DNA from: Halalkalibacterium ligniniphilum
GTDB taxonomy: Bacteria > Bacillota > Bacilli > Bacillales > Bacillaceae_D
Direction: 5' to 3'
DNA: 58,987 nucleotides
Assembly (NCBI RefSeq): GCF_000334155.1
Contig: NZ_ANNK01000052.1
Span: forward strand, 1 to 58,987
The position numbers were made by a program, and so were the translations under genes. Position 1 is the first letter of the stretch. Every line of letters begins with the position of its first letter. The notes beneath the pieces are model-generated. The model was not told where the DNA came from and made no database searches. It was given only the letters and a program-made list of their open reading frames with translations. Of this stretch, positions 1-9,637 are shown piece by piece.

Positions 1-230
1 GCGCTTGTGCTTTTTTTAGAAGGAGTGGTACCTTTGTTCCATCAGACATAGTGGCTGTACAATTAAGGTGAAAGGGTAACAAGCCTTATAAATACCTAGG
101 GATGAGTGAGCACTCTATCCTTTTGCTAACTCCTATCCATCTTTTTGTTATAATAAAGAAAAAACAATTTTGGGATGGCATTTTGAGAAACCGGTTCGAA
201 AATTTTTGAGTAGAGTATGGAGGATGAAAA
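1..230. promoter_or_regulatory. phoP upstream region with extended -10
   Basis: No gene is visible here. The first 20 bases end in a T-run that could be the tail of a terminator lying mostly outside the window. An extended -10 element, TGTTATAAT, lies at 146-154, and no good -35 is seen at 17 bp. It probably drives phoPR. I could not pick out PhoP-box repeats with confidence. Confidence 0.45.
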
Positions 231-950
231 ATGTCACAAAGGTTGCTAGTCGTTGATGATGAAGAATCAATTGTAACGCTTTTACAGTTTAATTTGGAAC
301 AGTCAGGATACGAAGTTGTAACAGCCATGGATGGGGCTGCTGCATTGCATTTAGCAAAGACAGAGACGTTTGACCTTGTCATTCTTGATTTAATGCTACC
401 TGAGATAGATGGCCTAGAGGTTTGCAAACAGCTAAGGCAGAACAAAATCCTTACACCGATCTTAATGTTAACGGCCAAAGACGATGAATTTGATAAAGTT
501 CTTGGTTTAGAGCTTGGTGCTGACGATTATATGACAAAGCCATTTAGTCCAAGAGAGGTTGTTGCTCGAGTTCGGGCGATTTTAAGAAGAGTCGTACATA
601 CAAAAGATACAATGGAGGAAAAAACGGATTCAGAGCCCACAATTAAAATTGGTGAGGTCGAAATTTTTCCGGAAAATTATGAGGTTTTTTTTCGAAAGCA
701 GCCATTAGAGTTAACGCCAAAAGAGTTCGAGCTGCTTTTATTTTTGGCTAACAATAAGGGAAGAGTATTAACACGTGATCAGCTGTTAAATGCAGTTTGG
801 AACTATGAATTTGTGGGTGACACACGAATCGTGGATGTTCATATTAGTCATTTGCGTGAAAAAATTGAATCAAATACGAAAAAGCCAGTCTACATTAAAA
901 CGATACGAGGCTTAGGATACAAGCTTGAGGAGCCCACATTGAATGGTTAA
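231..950 (+). CDS. phoP: PhoP response regulator (OmpR family)
   Basis: This is the DNA-binding response regulator of the phosphate-starvation two-component system, a cytoplasmic transcription factor. The 239-residue protein has an N-terminal receiver domain with the acidic pair D9/D10, phosphoacceptor D53, T81 and K103. A C-terminal winged-helix trans_reg_C domain follows (about 140-235, with the RVLTRDQLL and VDVHISHLREKI segments). AGGATG-type Shine-Dalgarno bases sit just before the ATG. Its end overlaps the start of phoR by 8 bases, so the two are translationally coupled. Assignment to PhoP rather than the paralogous WalR rests on the PhoR partner and the adjacent polA-mutM-coaE order known from B. 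subtilis. Confidence 0.93.
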   Translation: MSQRLLVVDDEESIVTLLQFNLEQSGYEVVTAMDGAAALHLAKTETFDLVILDLMLPEIDGLEVCKQLRQNKILTPILMLTAKDDEFDKVLGLELGADDYMTKPFSPREVVARVRAILRRVVHTKDTMEEKTDSEPTIKIGEVEIFPENYEVFFRKQPLELTPKEFELLLFLANNKGRVLTRDQLLNAVWNYEFVGDTRIVDVHISHLREKIESNTKKPVYIKTIRGLGYKLEEPTLNG

Positions 951-2703
951 GTTCCGTAATCGATTGATTGTTTCGATATTAACCGTTACGTTGCTTGTCA
1001 TGGCAGGGTTAGGGATTATCATTGGTCAAATGTTCAAAGATTTTTATGTGGATAATTTAACGAATCGGATGAAAAAGGAAGCAAACCTTGCCGCCTATAC
1101 GATCCTCAATGGAAACCTTGAGCCTGAAACAACACAAATGCTAGCAAGGCAAATTAGTGAAAACCTAGATGCTCGTGTGACCGTTATTTTAGCCGATGGG
1201 ACCGTGATTGGTGAATCCGAAACAGACCCTGAGATAATGGAAAATCATTTAAATCGTCCAGAAATAGCGGCCATTCGTGAAGGAGTTGTTCGTTACAGCA
1301 CAACGGTTGAAACAGAGCTATTATTTTATGCGGTACCTCTCAAAACGGAGATGGACGAGACAGCTGGATATCTTCGTTTGGCGATTCCAATTCAAACCCT
1401 TGACCAAATGAATCGGACGATTTGGGGTATTTTAGCGTTTAGCTTTACGATCGCCTTTATTGTAATTATGTCTGTCACGTTTCGGGTTGCAAACCAAATG
1501 GTTAAACCGATTGAGAATGCGACAATCGTTGCGAATGAGCTTGCGGAAGGAAATTTTAAAGCGAGAACAGCAGAGGAAAGTAAAGATGAGGTGGGGCAGC
1601 TGAGCCGTTCCATTAACGTGCTTGCCTACAACCTCGAACAGGTCACAAAACGACACCAAATGCAGCAAGAACGCCTTGAAACCTTAATTGAAAACATGGG
1701 AAGCGGGCTTATTTTCATTAACACAAGAGGAGACATTATCCTTTGCAACAAGACGTGTCAGGATATTTTTGCTGAAAACACGGACCTATGGATTAATGAG
1801 CTTTACCATGATGTCATTAAACACAAAGAGATCATTAAGATTGTCCAAGATATTTTTATGACAGAACAAAAGCAACGCCGTCAAATTAAGCTACCCATTC
1901 ACTTAGAGGTTCGTCATTTTGACGTATATGGTGCACCAATCATAAGCAATCATGAAAAGCTGAAAGGGATTGCCCTTGTGTTCCATGATATTACAGAGTT
2001 AAAAAAACTGGAGCAAGTCAGAAAGGACTTTGTCGCCAATGTTTCTCATGAGTTAAAAACACCTGTCACCTCCATTAAAGGATTTACTGAAACGCTTCTT
2101 GATGGGGCGATGGATGATGAAAAGCTGAGGGAGAAGTTTTTAAAAATCATTTGGAAGGAAAGTGAACGACTCCAAAGCCTTATTCAAGACCTGCTTGAAT
2201 TGTCAAAGATTGAACAGCATTATTTTCAACTGAATTTACAGCAAACGAATTTGGCTACAATCGTAGAGGATGTCGTAACGCTATTAAAATCAAAGGCAGA
2301 AGAGAAGGGGATTATGCTTGAATTCTCTTCGACAGGTTCTTTTGATTTGCAAGGGGATCCTGAACGGCTTAAACAAATTGTGATTAATTTAATCAATAAT
2401 GGGATTATGTATACACCAAGCGGAGGGCGTATTACGGTTGCTTTAAAAGAAAACGGTGACGAGCTTGAGTTAACAGTTCAAGATACAGGAATCGGTATTG
2501 GGGAAGCTGAAATCCCACGAATTTTTGAACGTTTTTACCGGGTTGATCGAGCACGGAGCCGAAACTCTGGAGGGACTGGATTGGGTCTTGCGATCGTGAA
2601 GCATTTGGTTGAAGCTCATGATGGAAAGATTCGAGTTGAAAGCGTAGTAGGAGGAGGGACGACATTCATTATTGCGTTTCAGCGTCAACAACTTGAAGAG
2701 TGA
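943..2703 (+). CDS. phoR: PhoR sensor histidine kinase
   Basis: This membrane sensor kinase is the partner of PhoP. The 586 residues show TM1 (about 8-29), an extracytoplasmic sensing domain (about 30-155) and TM2 (about 160-180). A HAMP linker (about 183-235), a PAS domain (about 245-350) and a HisKA domain with phosphoacceptor H369 in VSHELKTP follow. The protein ends in a HATPase_c domain with N box, DTGIGIG and GGTGLGLAIVKH motifs. The length matches B. subtilis PhoR, which has the same TM-PDC/PAS-TM-HAMP-PAS layout. It overlaps phoP by 8 bases. What it senses (in B. subtilis, wall teichoic acid intermediates) cannot be read from the sequence. Confidence 0.93.
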   Translation: MVKFRNRLIVSILTVTLLVMAGLGIIIGQMFKDFYVDNLTNRMKKEANLAAYTILNGNLEPETTQMLARQISENLDARVTVILADGTVIGESETDPEIMENHLNRPEIAAIREGVVRYSTTVETELLFYAVPLKTEMDETAGYLRLAIPIQTLDQMNRTIWGILAFSFTIAFIVIMSVTFRVANQMVKPIENATIVANELAEGNFKARTAEESKDEVGQLSRSINVLAYNLEQVTKRHQMQQERLETLIENMGSGLIFINTRGDIILCNKTCQDIFAENTDLWINELYHDVIKHKEIIKIVQDIFMTEQKQRRQIKLPIHLEVRHFDVYGAPIISNHEKLKGIALVFHDITELKKLEQVRKDFVANVSHELKTPVTSIKGFTETLLDGAMDDEKLREKFLKIIWKESERLQSLIQDLLELSKIEQHYFQLNLQQTNLATIVEDVVTLLKSKAEEKGIMLEFSSTGSFDLQGDPERLKQIVINLINNGIMYTPSGGRITVALKENGDELELTVQDTGIGIGEAEIPRIFERFYRVDRARSRNSGGTGLGLAIVKHLVEAHDGKIRVESVVGGGTTFIIAFQRQQLEE

Positions 2704-3188
2704 TGGCAGGAAGCACAGTGATTTATCCGCTTTACAAAAAATTAACAAACCCTTCATGCTGAATTAATGGTTAGGCTCTATAATGAAGGCGAACGGTTTC
2801 TTAATGCCATCGTAAAGAATTGTTTGTTCATCCCTGCAATTCATTTACGAAGCTGTTTTACATCCCCTTGAGCGGGACGAAAGCACCCCCCTTTAGCTTT
2901 CGTCCCTTTTTCTGTTCAGTCGATCGAGTGACGAATGAAGATAACTCTCAGAGCCCACTTAGCCTCTTAAAAGCAGCTGTACCTACATATTTTGTTAAGA
3001 AGCAAAGAAAATACAATGAGTGCCTCTCTTAGTAAAAGATTGCCTTCTTTTGTAAAAATCCCTACAGTATACGCATAATTTGTACTATAATGATAGTATT
3101 GTAAAATAACCTAGTGAAAAAATGAATTCTTTGAAACTAGAACCATCTATTTAACGTATAAAAAGAAAAAGACAACAAAGAGGGGGAG
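2704..3188. promoter_or_regulatory. phoR-hflK intergenic region
   Basis: This 485-base gap holds the phoPR terminator (2874-2911) and a TATAAT at 3086-3091 that probably belongs to the hflK promoter, although its -35 is poor. The -10 sits inside a short dyad, ACTATAATGATAGT. An open frame at 2820-3032 has no ribosome binding site and runs through the terminator, so I do not call it. Confidence 0.4.
2874..2911 (+). terminator. Terminator after phoPR
   Basis: A perfect 11-bp stem (GGGACGAAAGC / GCTTTCGTCCC) with an 11-base loop is followed by five T. Confidence 0.85.
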
Positions 3189-4151
3189 ATGATCATGAGC
3201 ATTAAGCAAATACTCGTCAGCTTTGTTTCGTTAATCGGAATCGTGATACTAGGTCTTTTCCTAGTTACGGGCTGGTATATTGTTGATGAGACAGAGCAAG
3301 CCGCACTCATTACCTTTGGACGAGTGGAAGAAACAATTGATGAGCCAGGGTTGAAATTTAAAATGCCATGGCCGGTTCAACGGGTTGAAATTCTTTCAAG
3401 AGGAACCTTTAATTTACAAGTTGGTTATCAAGAGGATGGCGGAGAAGTCGTAGAATTTACCGATGAAGCCAAAATGATCACAGGGGATGAAAACATCCTA
3501 TTTGCTGACTTGGCGGTTCAGTGGCGAATTACAGACCCGGAACAATATTTGTACAGTACAGAGGATCCTGAGGCGTTATTGTATAACGCTACATCATCTG
3601 CTCTTCGCAATGTCATTGGTAGCTCGAGCGTCGATGATGCTCTGACGGATGAGCGTCCCACGATTGAAGCCTCTGTGTTCGAAAATTTGGTTGAACTAAT
3701 TGAGCTCTATCAAATCGGCATTAGTATTTCAGATGTGAAGCTACAGGACGTGGAGCTTCCAACACAAGAAGTTCGTCGTGCATTCACAGAAGTAACGGAT
3801 GCCCGTGAAGAACGACTTACGAAGATTAATGAAGCAAATCGGTATCGAAATCAAGAAATGAATGAAGCTGAAGGGGAAAAGGACGCGATCATTTCAAGAG
3901 CAGAAGGTACGAGAGCAGAGCGAATTGAAACGGCACGAGGTGACGTGGCTAGATTTAATGCCCTATATGAAGAATACCTCGTCAACCCTGAGGTAACAAG
4001 ACAGCGACTCGTCCTTGAAACATTGGAACAGGTCTTACCTGATACAGAAATCTACATTATGGATAGCTCGAATGATACTGTAAATTATTTACCGATTCGT
4101 CCGCTAGAACGTCGTCCTGAAGCAGCAACGACCGAGGGGGGTGGCAACTAA
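3189..4151 (+). CDS. hflK: HflK, FtsH protease modulator (SPFH/band 7)
   Basis: This is a membrane-anchored SPFH (stomatin/prohibitin) protein that with HflC forms a cage around the FtsH protease and tunes turnover of membrane proteins. The 320 residues have an N-terminal anchor (about 9-31) directly followed by the HflK signature (DETEQAALITFGRV...PGLKFKMPWPV). A band-7 domain and a charged coiled-coil region rich in Glu/Ala/Arg (about 205-255) follow, then a short Pro/Gly-rich tail. GAGGGGGAG lies upstream of the start; an ATG six bases downstream is an alternative start. The stop overlaps the hflC start (TAATG). B. subtilis lacks an hflKC pair at this locus, so this is a lineage-specific insertion between phoR and polA. 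Confidence 0.88.
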   Translation: MIMSIKQILVSFVSLIGIVILGLFLVTGWYIVDETEQAALITFGRVEETIDEPGLKFKMPWPVQRVEILSRGTFNLQVGYQEDGGEVVEFTDEAKMITGDENILFADLAVQWRITDPEQYLYSTEDPEALLYNATSSALRNVIGSSSVDDALTDERPTIEASVFENLVELIELYQIGISISDVKLQDVELPTQEVRRAFTEVTDAREERLTKINEANRYRNQEMNEAEGEKDAIISRAEGTRAERIETARGDVARFNALYEEYLVNPEVTRQRLVLETLEQVLPDTEIYIMDSSNDTVNYLPIRPLERRPEAATTEGGGN

Positions 4152-5083
4152 TGAGTGATAACAACATCGTCGATATTGCTGAAAAGAGACAGCCAGAGGA
4201 ATGGCGTAAATACATAAAAGTAGGAGCCGTTACTGTTATTCTTGTCGGGTTAGTTGCCGTTCTCCTATCAAACCTGTTTATCGTTGAACAAGGAGAATAC
4301 AAAGTAGTTCGTCAATTTGGAGAAGTTGTACGTATCGAGGATGAGCCTGGGCTAAAGTTTAAAGTACCCTTTATTCAATCGGTAACGACCTTGCCGAAAT
4401 ATCAGATGGTCTACGACATTCCCACTGCTGAAATCAATACCCGTGATAAAAAACGGATGCTTGCTGACCACTATGCTTTATGGAGAATTGAAAACCCACA
4501 TAATATGATTTCAAATGTTGGGACGTTTCAACGAGCGGAAGCGATTATGGGTGAGCTGATCTTTTCGGCGATTCGAGCTGAGCTCGGCCAGTTGGATTTT
4601 GACCAGATCATTAATGAAGATGAGGGCTCACGAGGCGGAATTAATGAAATGGTAAAAGAACGGGTAAATGAAGCATTAGCCCGGAATAATTATGGCATTA
4701 TTTTAACGGATGTTCGAATGAAACGAACGGATTTACCTGAGGAAAATGAAGAAGCCGTCTATCGTCGTATGATCTCTGAGCGTCAATCGACGGCACAAGA
4801 TTATTTGTCTCAAGGGGACGCGGAAGCAAATCGGATCCGTGCAAACACCGACCGTGAAGTCCAAGAAATTCTTGCTACTGCCAATGCCGATGCCAATGAA
4901 ATTATTGGTGAAGGGGAAGCTGAAGCTGCACAAATTTACAATGATTCCTTCGGTCGTGACCCTGAATTTTATCAATTGTATCGGACGCTCCAATCGTATG
5001 AACAAACGATCAATGATCAGACGGTAATCGTTTTACCTGCTGATTCTCCATATGCCCGTATCTTAATGGGATATTTAGATTAA
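4151..5083 (+). CDS. hflC: HflC, FtsH protease modulator (SPFH/band 7)
   Basis: HflC is the partner of HflK in the extracytoplasmic SPFH assembly that regulates FtsH. The 310 residues contain one TM segment (about 23-45) and the family motif VEQGEYKVVRQFGEVVRI...PGLKFKVPF. A band-7 domain runs to about residue 190, followed by an Ala/Glu-rich helical stretch (about 205-265) and a hydrophobic C-terminus with LPADSPYARILMGY. It is joined to hflK by a one-base stop/start overlap, and a hairpin lies downstream. Length and motif order are typical of HflC. The start is fixed by the overlap. Confidence 0.88.
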   Translation: MSDNNIVDIAEKRQPEEWRKYIKVGAVTVILVGLVAVLLSNLFIVEQGEYKVVRQFGEVVRIEDEPGLKFKVPFIQSVTTLPKYQMVYDIPTAEINTRDKKRMLADHYALWRIENPHNMISNVGTFQRAEAIMGELIFSAIRAELGQLDFDQIINEDEGSRGGINEMVKERVNEALARNNYGIILTDVRMKRTDLPEENEEAVYRRMISERQSTAQDYLSQGDAEANRIRANTDREVQEILATANADANEIIGEGEAEAAQIYNDSFGRDPEFYQLYRTLQSYEQTINDQTVIVLPADSPYARILMGYLD

Positions 5084-5446
5084 GGGGACATTGGAACCTA
5101 TTTAATCATACCGGTGTGAGAGGAAAGTCTCTTTATTTTCTACTTGAGAACTGTCCCATATCGGCAGAAAACCCTCAGAAGGATTCGGTCTTTCTTGAGG
5201 GTTTTCCTTTTAACGGCTCAGTAAGTATAAAAAATTATGATGATTGTCTGAACGCACAAAAAAAGCTGAGGCTTTCACCATTAAGAACTTGGCGATAAGC
5301 TAAGTTTTTCAAAATTTTTCAAAGCTGTAGCTAAAGCTAGCGCTTAATGCTCACTTCTCTCCTAAGAACAATGTGCTTTTTCATTCAAATAGACAGTATG
5401 CTACAATAAAACGAGAAATGTACGAAAAAGAAAGGGAGTATCTCCT
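5084..5446. promoter_or_regulatory. hflC-polA gap with terminator and polA promoter
   Basis: The gap contains the hflC terminator hairpin (5167-5210) and an extended -10, TGCTACAAT, at 5399-5407 that probably drives polA. An open frame at 5116-5298 has no ribosome binding site and runs across the terminator, so it is not called. Confidence 0.45.
5167..5210 (+). terminator. Terminator after hflC
   Basis: An 11-bp stem (GAAAACCCTCA / TGAGGGTTTTC) encloses an 18-base loop. The following T-run is short (CCTTTT). Confidence 0.65.
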
Positions 5447-8077
5447 TTGAATAAACTTGTATTAGTTGACGGGAACAGCATTGCATATCGTGCTTTTTTT
5501 GCCTTGCCGCTATTGAACAATGACAAAGGTGTCTATACAAATGCAGTGTACGGATTTACGACGATGTTATTAAAAATATTAGAAGATGAAAAGCCTACTC
5601 ATATGCTTGTTGCCTTTGATGCTGGAAAGACAACATTCCGGCACGAGACATATGGTGAGTACAAAAGCGGGCGTCAAAAAACGCCCCCTGAATTGTCCGA
5701 GCAACTTCCGCTTATTCGCGAATTGCTTGATGCCTTTAACATCTCACGTTTTGAAGTGGAGAACTATGAGGCTGATGATTTAATTGGAACGCTTGCAAAG
5801 CAAGCTTCAGCAAAAGGATGGGAAGTCAAGGTCTATTCAGGTGATAAGGATCTGCTTCAGCTTGTATCTGATCATGTAACGGTTGCCCTTACACGTAAAG
5901 GAATTACGCAGGTGGAAACCTATGATACAGAAGCGATTGCTGAAAGATATGGGATTACCCCGAAGCAAATTATTGATATGAAAGGCTTAATGGGGGATAG
6001 CTCTGATAACATTCCTGGTGTTCCTGGAATCGGGGAAAAAACCGCGTTGAAATTACTAAAAGAGTATGGAACGGTTGAAAACGTGCTCGAAAACATTGAT
6101 AGCATTTCAGGCAAGAAAATGAAAGAGCGTCTTGAAGAAAACCGCGACCAAGCTCTAATGAGCAAAGCGCTTGCAACGATTTATACCGAGGCGCCGATTA
6201 CGTTGGACGCTGATGAGTATGTGTTCGGTGACTATGATAAGCGTGAAGTCGTGAAGCTTTTTAAGGAGCTTGATTTTAAGTCTTTGATTGATAAGTTTGA
6301 TGAAGATGGCACAAAAACAGAAAAGCAGGAGCTAAAGGAGCTTGAATTCACCAAGGTAGAGGAAGTAAAAGACGAGCATTTACATAGCCCTTCGGCCGTT
6401 GTTGTGGAGGTGCTTGAAGAGAATTACCATCAGGCAGACATTCTTGGGTTTGCACTCGTTCATGAAAAAGGTCGTTATTTTATCCCCACTGAGGTTGCTC
6501 TTCAATCTGAGGTCTTTGTCGCCTGGACAAAGGATGAGAACCAAGAAAAATGGGTATTTGATGCAAAGCGTGCTGTTGTGGCCCTTGGCTGGCAAGGGAT
6601 TGAATTTGATGGTATCCGCTTTGATTTGCAAATGGCGTCCTATTTGCTCGACCCGTCCTTATCCTCCCACGGGATTCATGACATTTCCGAACGAAAAGGG
6701 AAAGGGAATGTTTATGACGATGAAGCTGTTTATGGAAAAGGGGCAAAACAAAAGGTTCCGGACGAAAAGGAGCTTTCTGAGCACCTTGTTCGAAAAGCGG
6801 ATGCGATTTTTGTTCTAAAAGATGTACTAGAGGAAGAGCTACGAGAGAATCAGCAATTTGAGCTATTTCAAGAGTTAGAAATGCCACTTTCGGTTGTATT
6901 AGGGCGAATGGAAACAACAGGTGTAAAGGTCGATGTTGAACAGTTAAAACAAATGGGTGAGGATCTGCATGAACGCCTTGCAACCCTTGAGCAAAAAATT
7001 CATGAACTAGCAGGTGTTGAGTTTAACATTAATTCGCCGAAGCAATTAGGGGAAATCTTGTTTGAAAAATTGAATCTCCCTCCAATTAAAAAGACGAAAA
7101 CAGGGTACTCTACGTCTGCTGATGTGTTAGAGAAGCTTGCAGGCGATCATGAGATCATTGACCATATTCTTCATTACCGTCAATTAGGCAAGCTAAGCTC
7201 TACGTACATTGAAGGTTTATTAAAAGTCGTTCATGAAGACACCCATAAAATTCATACACGTTTTAACCAAGCCTTAACCCAAACAGGTCGTCTAAGCTCA
7301 ACCGATCCGAATCTACAAAACATTCCGATTCGACTAGAGGAAGGTCGAAAAATTCGTAAAGCCTTTGTCCCGTCAGAAAAGGATTGGGTTATCCTTGCCG
7401 CCGATTATTCACAAATTGAGCTCCGTGTCCTTGCTCATATAGCAGAGGATGAAAAACTAATGGAAGCCTTCCAAAAGGATATGGACGTTCATACAAAGAC
7501 GGCAATGGATGTTTTCCATGTAAAAGAAGAAGACGTAACGTCAAATATGCGTCGCAGTGCAAAAGCGGTCAATTTTGGGATTGTGTATGGTATTAGTGAC
7601 TATGGTCTTTCACAAAGTTTAAATATTACAAGGAAGGAAGCTGCGGAATTCATTGAACGTTATTTCGAAAGCTACCCAAAAGTGAAGGATTACATGGATT
7701 CGATTGTTGAGCAGGCTCGTGAAAACGGCTTTGTCACAACCTTGCTTCACCGTCGCCGTTATTTGCCTGATATTACGAGTCGAAATTTCAATAAGCGAAG
7801 CTTCGCGGAACGAACGGCGATGAACACGCCAATTCAAGGAACGGCAGCAGATATTATTAAAAAAGCGATGGTCAATATGGCAAGACGTATTGAAGAGGAA
7901 GGTCTTGAAAGTCGATTATTGCTTCAAGTGCACGATGAACTGATTTTTGAGGTTCCACGAGAGGAACTCGATACAATGAAAAAGCTTGTTCCAGATGTGA
8001 TGGAAAAAGCAGTTGAGCTAAATGTCCCTCTAAAGGTAGATGTGGAATCGGGTGACTCTTGGTATGATGCAAAATAA
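5447..8077 (+). CDS. polA: DNA polymerase I
   Basis: PolA fills gaps and removes RNA primers in replication and repair. The 876 residues contain an N-terminal 5'-3' exonuclease/FEN domain (1-290) with its acidic sites (VDGNS, AFDAG, YEADD, SGDKD, GDSSDNIPG). A middle 3'-5' exonuclease-like domain (about 300-465) lacks the DxE metal motif, so proofreading is probably absent, as in other Bacillus Pol I. A family-A polymerase domain (about 470-876) has motif A (AADYSQIELRVLAHI), motif B (RRSAKAVNFGIVYG) and motif C (LLQVHDELIFE). The start is TTG, with GGGAG about 9 bases upstream and the LVLVDGNS motif immediately after it. mutM follows 15 bases downstream, suggesting one transcript. Confidence 0.97.
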   Translation: MNKLVLVDGNSIAYRAFFALPLLNNDKGVYTNAVYGFTTMLLKILEDEKPTHMLVAFDAGKTTFRHETYGEYKSGRQKTPPELSEQLPLIRELLDAFNISRFEVENYEADDLIGTLAKQASAKGWEVKVYSGDKDLLQLVSDHVTVALTRKGITQVETYDTEAIAERYGITPKQIIDMKGLMGDSSDNIPGVPGIGEKTALKLLKEYGTVENVLENIDSISGKKMKERLEENRDQALMSKALATIYTEAPITLDADEYVFGDYDKREVVKLFKELDFKSLIDKFDEDGTKTEKQELKELEFTKVEEVKDEHLHSPSAVVVEVLEENYHQADILGFALVHEKGRYFIPTEVALQSEVFVAWTKDENQEKWVFDAKRAVVALGWQGIEFDGIRFDLQMASYLLDPSLSSHGIHDISERKGKGNVYDDEAVYGKGAKQKVPDEKELSEHLVRKADAIFVLKDVLEEELRENQQFELFQELEMPLSVVLGRMETTGVKVDVEQLKQMGEDLHERLATLEQKIHELAGVEFNINSPKQLGEILFEKLNLPPIKKTKTGYSTSADVLEKLAGDHEIIDHILHYRQLGKLSSTYIEGLLKVVHEDTHKIHTRFNQALTQTGRLSSTDPNLQNIPIRLEEGRKIRKAFVPSEKDWVILAADYSQIELRVLAHIAEDEKLMEAFQKDMDVHTKTAMDVFHVKEEDVTSNMRRSAKAVNFGIVYGISDYGLSQSLNITRKEAAEFIERYFESYPKVKDYMDSIVEQARENGFVTTLLHRRRYLPDITSRNFNKRSFAERTAMNTPIQGTAADIIKKAMVNMARRIEEEGLESRLLLQVHDELIFEVPREELDTMKKLVPDVMEKAVELNVPLKVDVESGDSWYDAK

Positions 8078-8092
8078 GGAGAGACGTAAAAC

Positions 8093-8917
8093 ATGCCAGA
8101 ATTACCAGAAGTAGAAACAGTAAGACGTACCTTAACACGTCTTGTTGTTGGAAAAGTGATTGAGGATGTGACGGTAACATGGCCAAAGATGATCAAACGT
8201 CCTGACGATGTAGAGCAATTCCGGCAGCAATTAATTGGACAAAAAATTCATGAGATCGGCAGAAGAGGAAAGTTTCTCCTCATCCGATTGGATAGCTATA
8301 CGCTTGTTTCCCACCTGCGAATGGAAGGGCGGTATGGCTTATACAAAAAAAGAGAAGAGAACAACAAGCATACACATGTCATTTTTCATTTTACTGATGA
8401 CACAGAGCTAAGGTATCAGGACGTTCGGAAATTTGGGACAATGCACCTTTTTCCCATCGGTACAGAAGAAAAAGAACCACCTCTTGTGGCTCTTGGCATT
8501 GAGCCGTTTGCTGAAAGCTTTACACCACAACTCTTGGTGGAAGCATTTAAGAAAACAAACCGCAAAATCAAAACATCCTTGCTTGACCAAGGAACGGTTG
8601 TAGGATTAGGCAATATTTATGTAGACGAGACATTGTTCCGAGCAGGCATTCATCCCGAGCGGCTCGCTAAGGACTTATCAGAAGAAGAATATGTCCGTAT
8701 ACACAAGGCGATGATTGAAACGTTAAAGGAGGCCATTGATTTAGGAGGTAGCTCGATTAAGTCCTATGTCAATGGGCAAGGAGAAATGGGGATGTTCCAA
8801 CAAAGGCTTGATGTTTACGCACGAAAAGGGGAAGCATGTAACCATTGTGGTGCTGAGATTATCAAAACAGTGGTTGGTGGAAGAGGTACACATTTCTGTC
8901 CATCTTGTCAAAAATAA
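8093..8917 (+). CDS. mutM: Formamidopyrimidine-DNA glycosylase
   Basis: MutM excises 8-oxoguanine and other oxidised purines and nicks the abasic site by beta/delta elimination. The 274 residues begin with the canonical MPELPEVETV, so P2 is the catalytic nucleophile and E3 the general acid. The H2TH DNA-binding region lies around 150-215 (LLDQGTVVGLGNIYVDE), and a four-cysteine zinc finger closes the protein (CNHC...CPSC, about 247-272). It sits 15 bases after polA with AAGGAGAG before the ATG, keeping the known polA-mutM pairing. Confidence 0.97.
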   Translation: MPELPEVETVRRTLTRLVVGKVIEDVTVTWPKMIKRPDDVEQFRQQLIGQKIHEIGRRGKFLLIRLDSYTLVSHLRMEGRYGLYKKREENNKHTHVIFHFTDDTELRYQDVRKFGTMHLFPIGTEEKEPPLVALGIEPFAESFTPQLLVEAFKKTNRKIKTSLLDQGTVVGLGNIYVDETLFRAGIHPERLAKDLSEEEYVRIHKAMIETLKEAIDLGGSSIKSYVNGQGEMGMFQQRLDVYARKGEACNHCGAEIIKTVVGGRGTHFCPSCQK

Positions 8918-8981
8918 CGTACGTCGAATAGGCTCTCGCCATATACTATCGTAACTGTTTTTTTGGAGGGAGCTTATCACG

Positions 8982-9617
8982 ATGGTAGAGATTCTTTCAT
9001 TATTTGCACTTGCGCTTGCTGTCAGTTTAGATAGCTTTGGGGTTGGTTTAACCTATGGTCTTCGGAAAATGAAGCTGCCGTTTAAATCACTATGCTTTAT
9101 CGCAGGGTGTTCAGCAGCTTCGATTTTACTTGCGATGATTTTTGGTTTAACGATTCAGCAATATGTATCACCGACTGTGGCAGAGTCACTTGGGGGAGGC
9201 ATCCTCGTACTGATTGGAGCATGGGCTTTGTATCAAGTGTTTCGCCCTGCAAGAAATAGTGCAAAAACGAAAGAGGATCAGATTATCCTGAATTTTGAAA
9301 TTAAAGTTCTTGGTGTTGTGATTCGAGTTCTGAGAAAGCCAATGGTCGCTGATATGGATGATTCAGGAACAATAACTGGTCGTGAAGCATTGTTGCTTGG
9401 AATTGCGTTATCGTTAGATGCGTTTGGAGCGGGAATTGGAGCCGCTTTTATCGGATTTTCACCGTTGTGGCTAGCCTTATGTGTCGCTTTTATGAGTGCT
9501 TCTTTTGTTACCCTTGGGATGAAAAGCGGCTACCGCTTTGCTGAATCGTTATGGATGAAGAAATTTTCATTTATTCCTGGATTATTATTAATATTATTAG
9601 GCATTTCCAATTTGTAA
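8982..9617 (+). CDS. ytaF: YtaF, MntP-like sporulation membrane protein
   Basis: This 211-residue integral membrane protein has about six hydrophobic segments in two halves, each carrying a LSLDxFGxG-type motif (SLDSFGVGLTYG near 15-26 and SLDAFGAGIGAAF near 145-157). That repeat is typical of the MntP/YtaF superfamily, whose better-known members export Mn(II). YtaF itself is annotated as a sporulation membrane protein with unproven substrate. A Shine-Dalgarno GGAGGGAG precedes the start. It lies between mutM and coaE exactly as in B. subtilis and is probably co-transcribed with coaE 20 bases later. Confidence 0.85.
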   Translation: MVEILSLFALALAVSLDSFGVGLTYGLRKMKLPFKSLCFIAGCSAASILLAMIFGLTIQQYVSPTVAESLGGGILVLIGAWALYQVFRPARNSAKTKEDQIILNFEIKVLGVVIRVLRKPMVADMDDSGTITGREALLLGIALSLDAFGAGIGAAFIGFSPLWLALCVAFMSASFVTLGMKSGYRFAESLWMKKFSFIPGLLLILLGISNL

Positions 9618-9637
9618 GTGCATAAAGGAGATACGGC

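Noticed and set aside
2820-3032. 70-codon frame after phoR
   Set aside because: No Shine-Dalgarno, and it runs through the phoPR terminator hairpin.
5116-5298. 60-codon frame after hflC
   Set aside because: Runs across the hflC terminator and has no start signal.
6480-6983. 167-codon minus-strand frame inside polA
   Set aside because: Antisense shadow of the polA coding frame, with no similarity to known families and no promoter.
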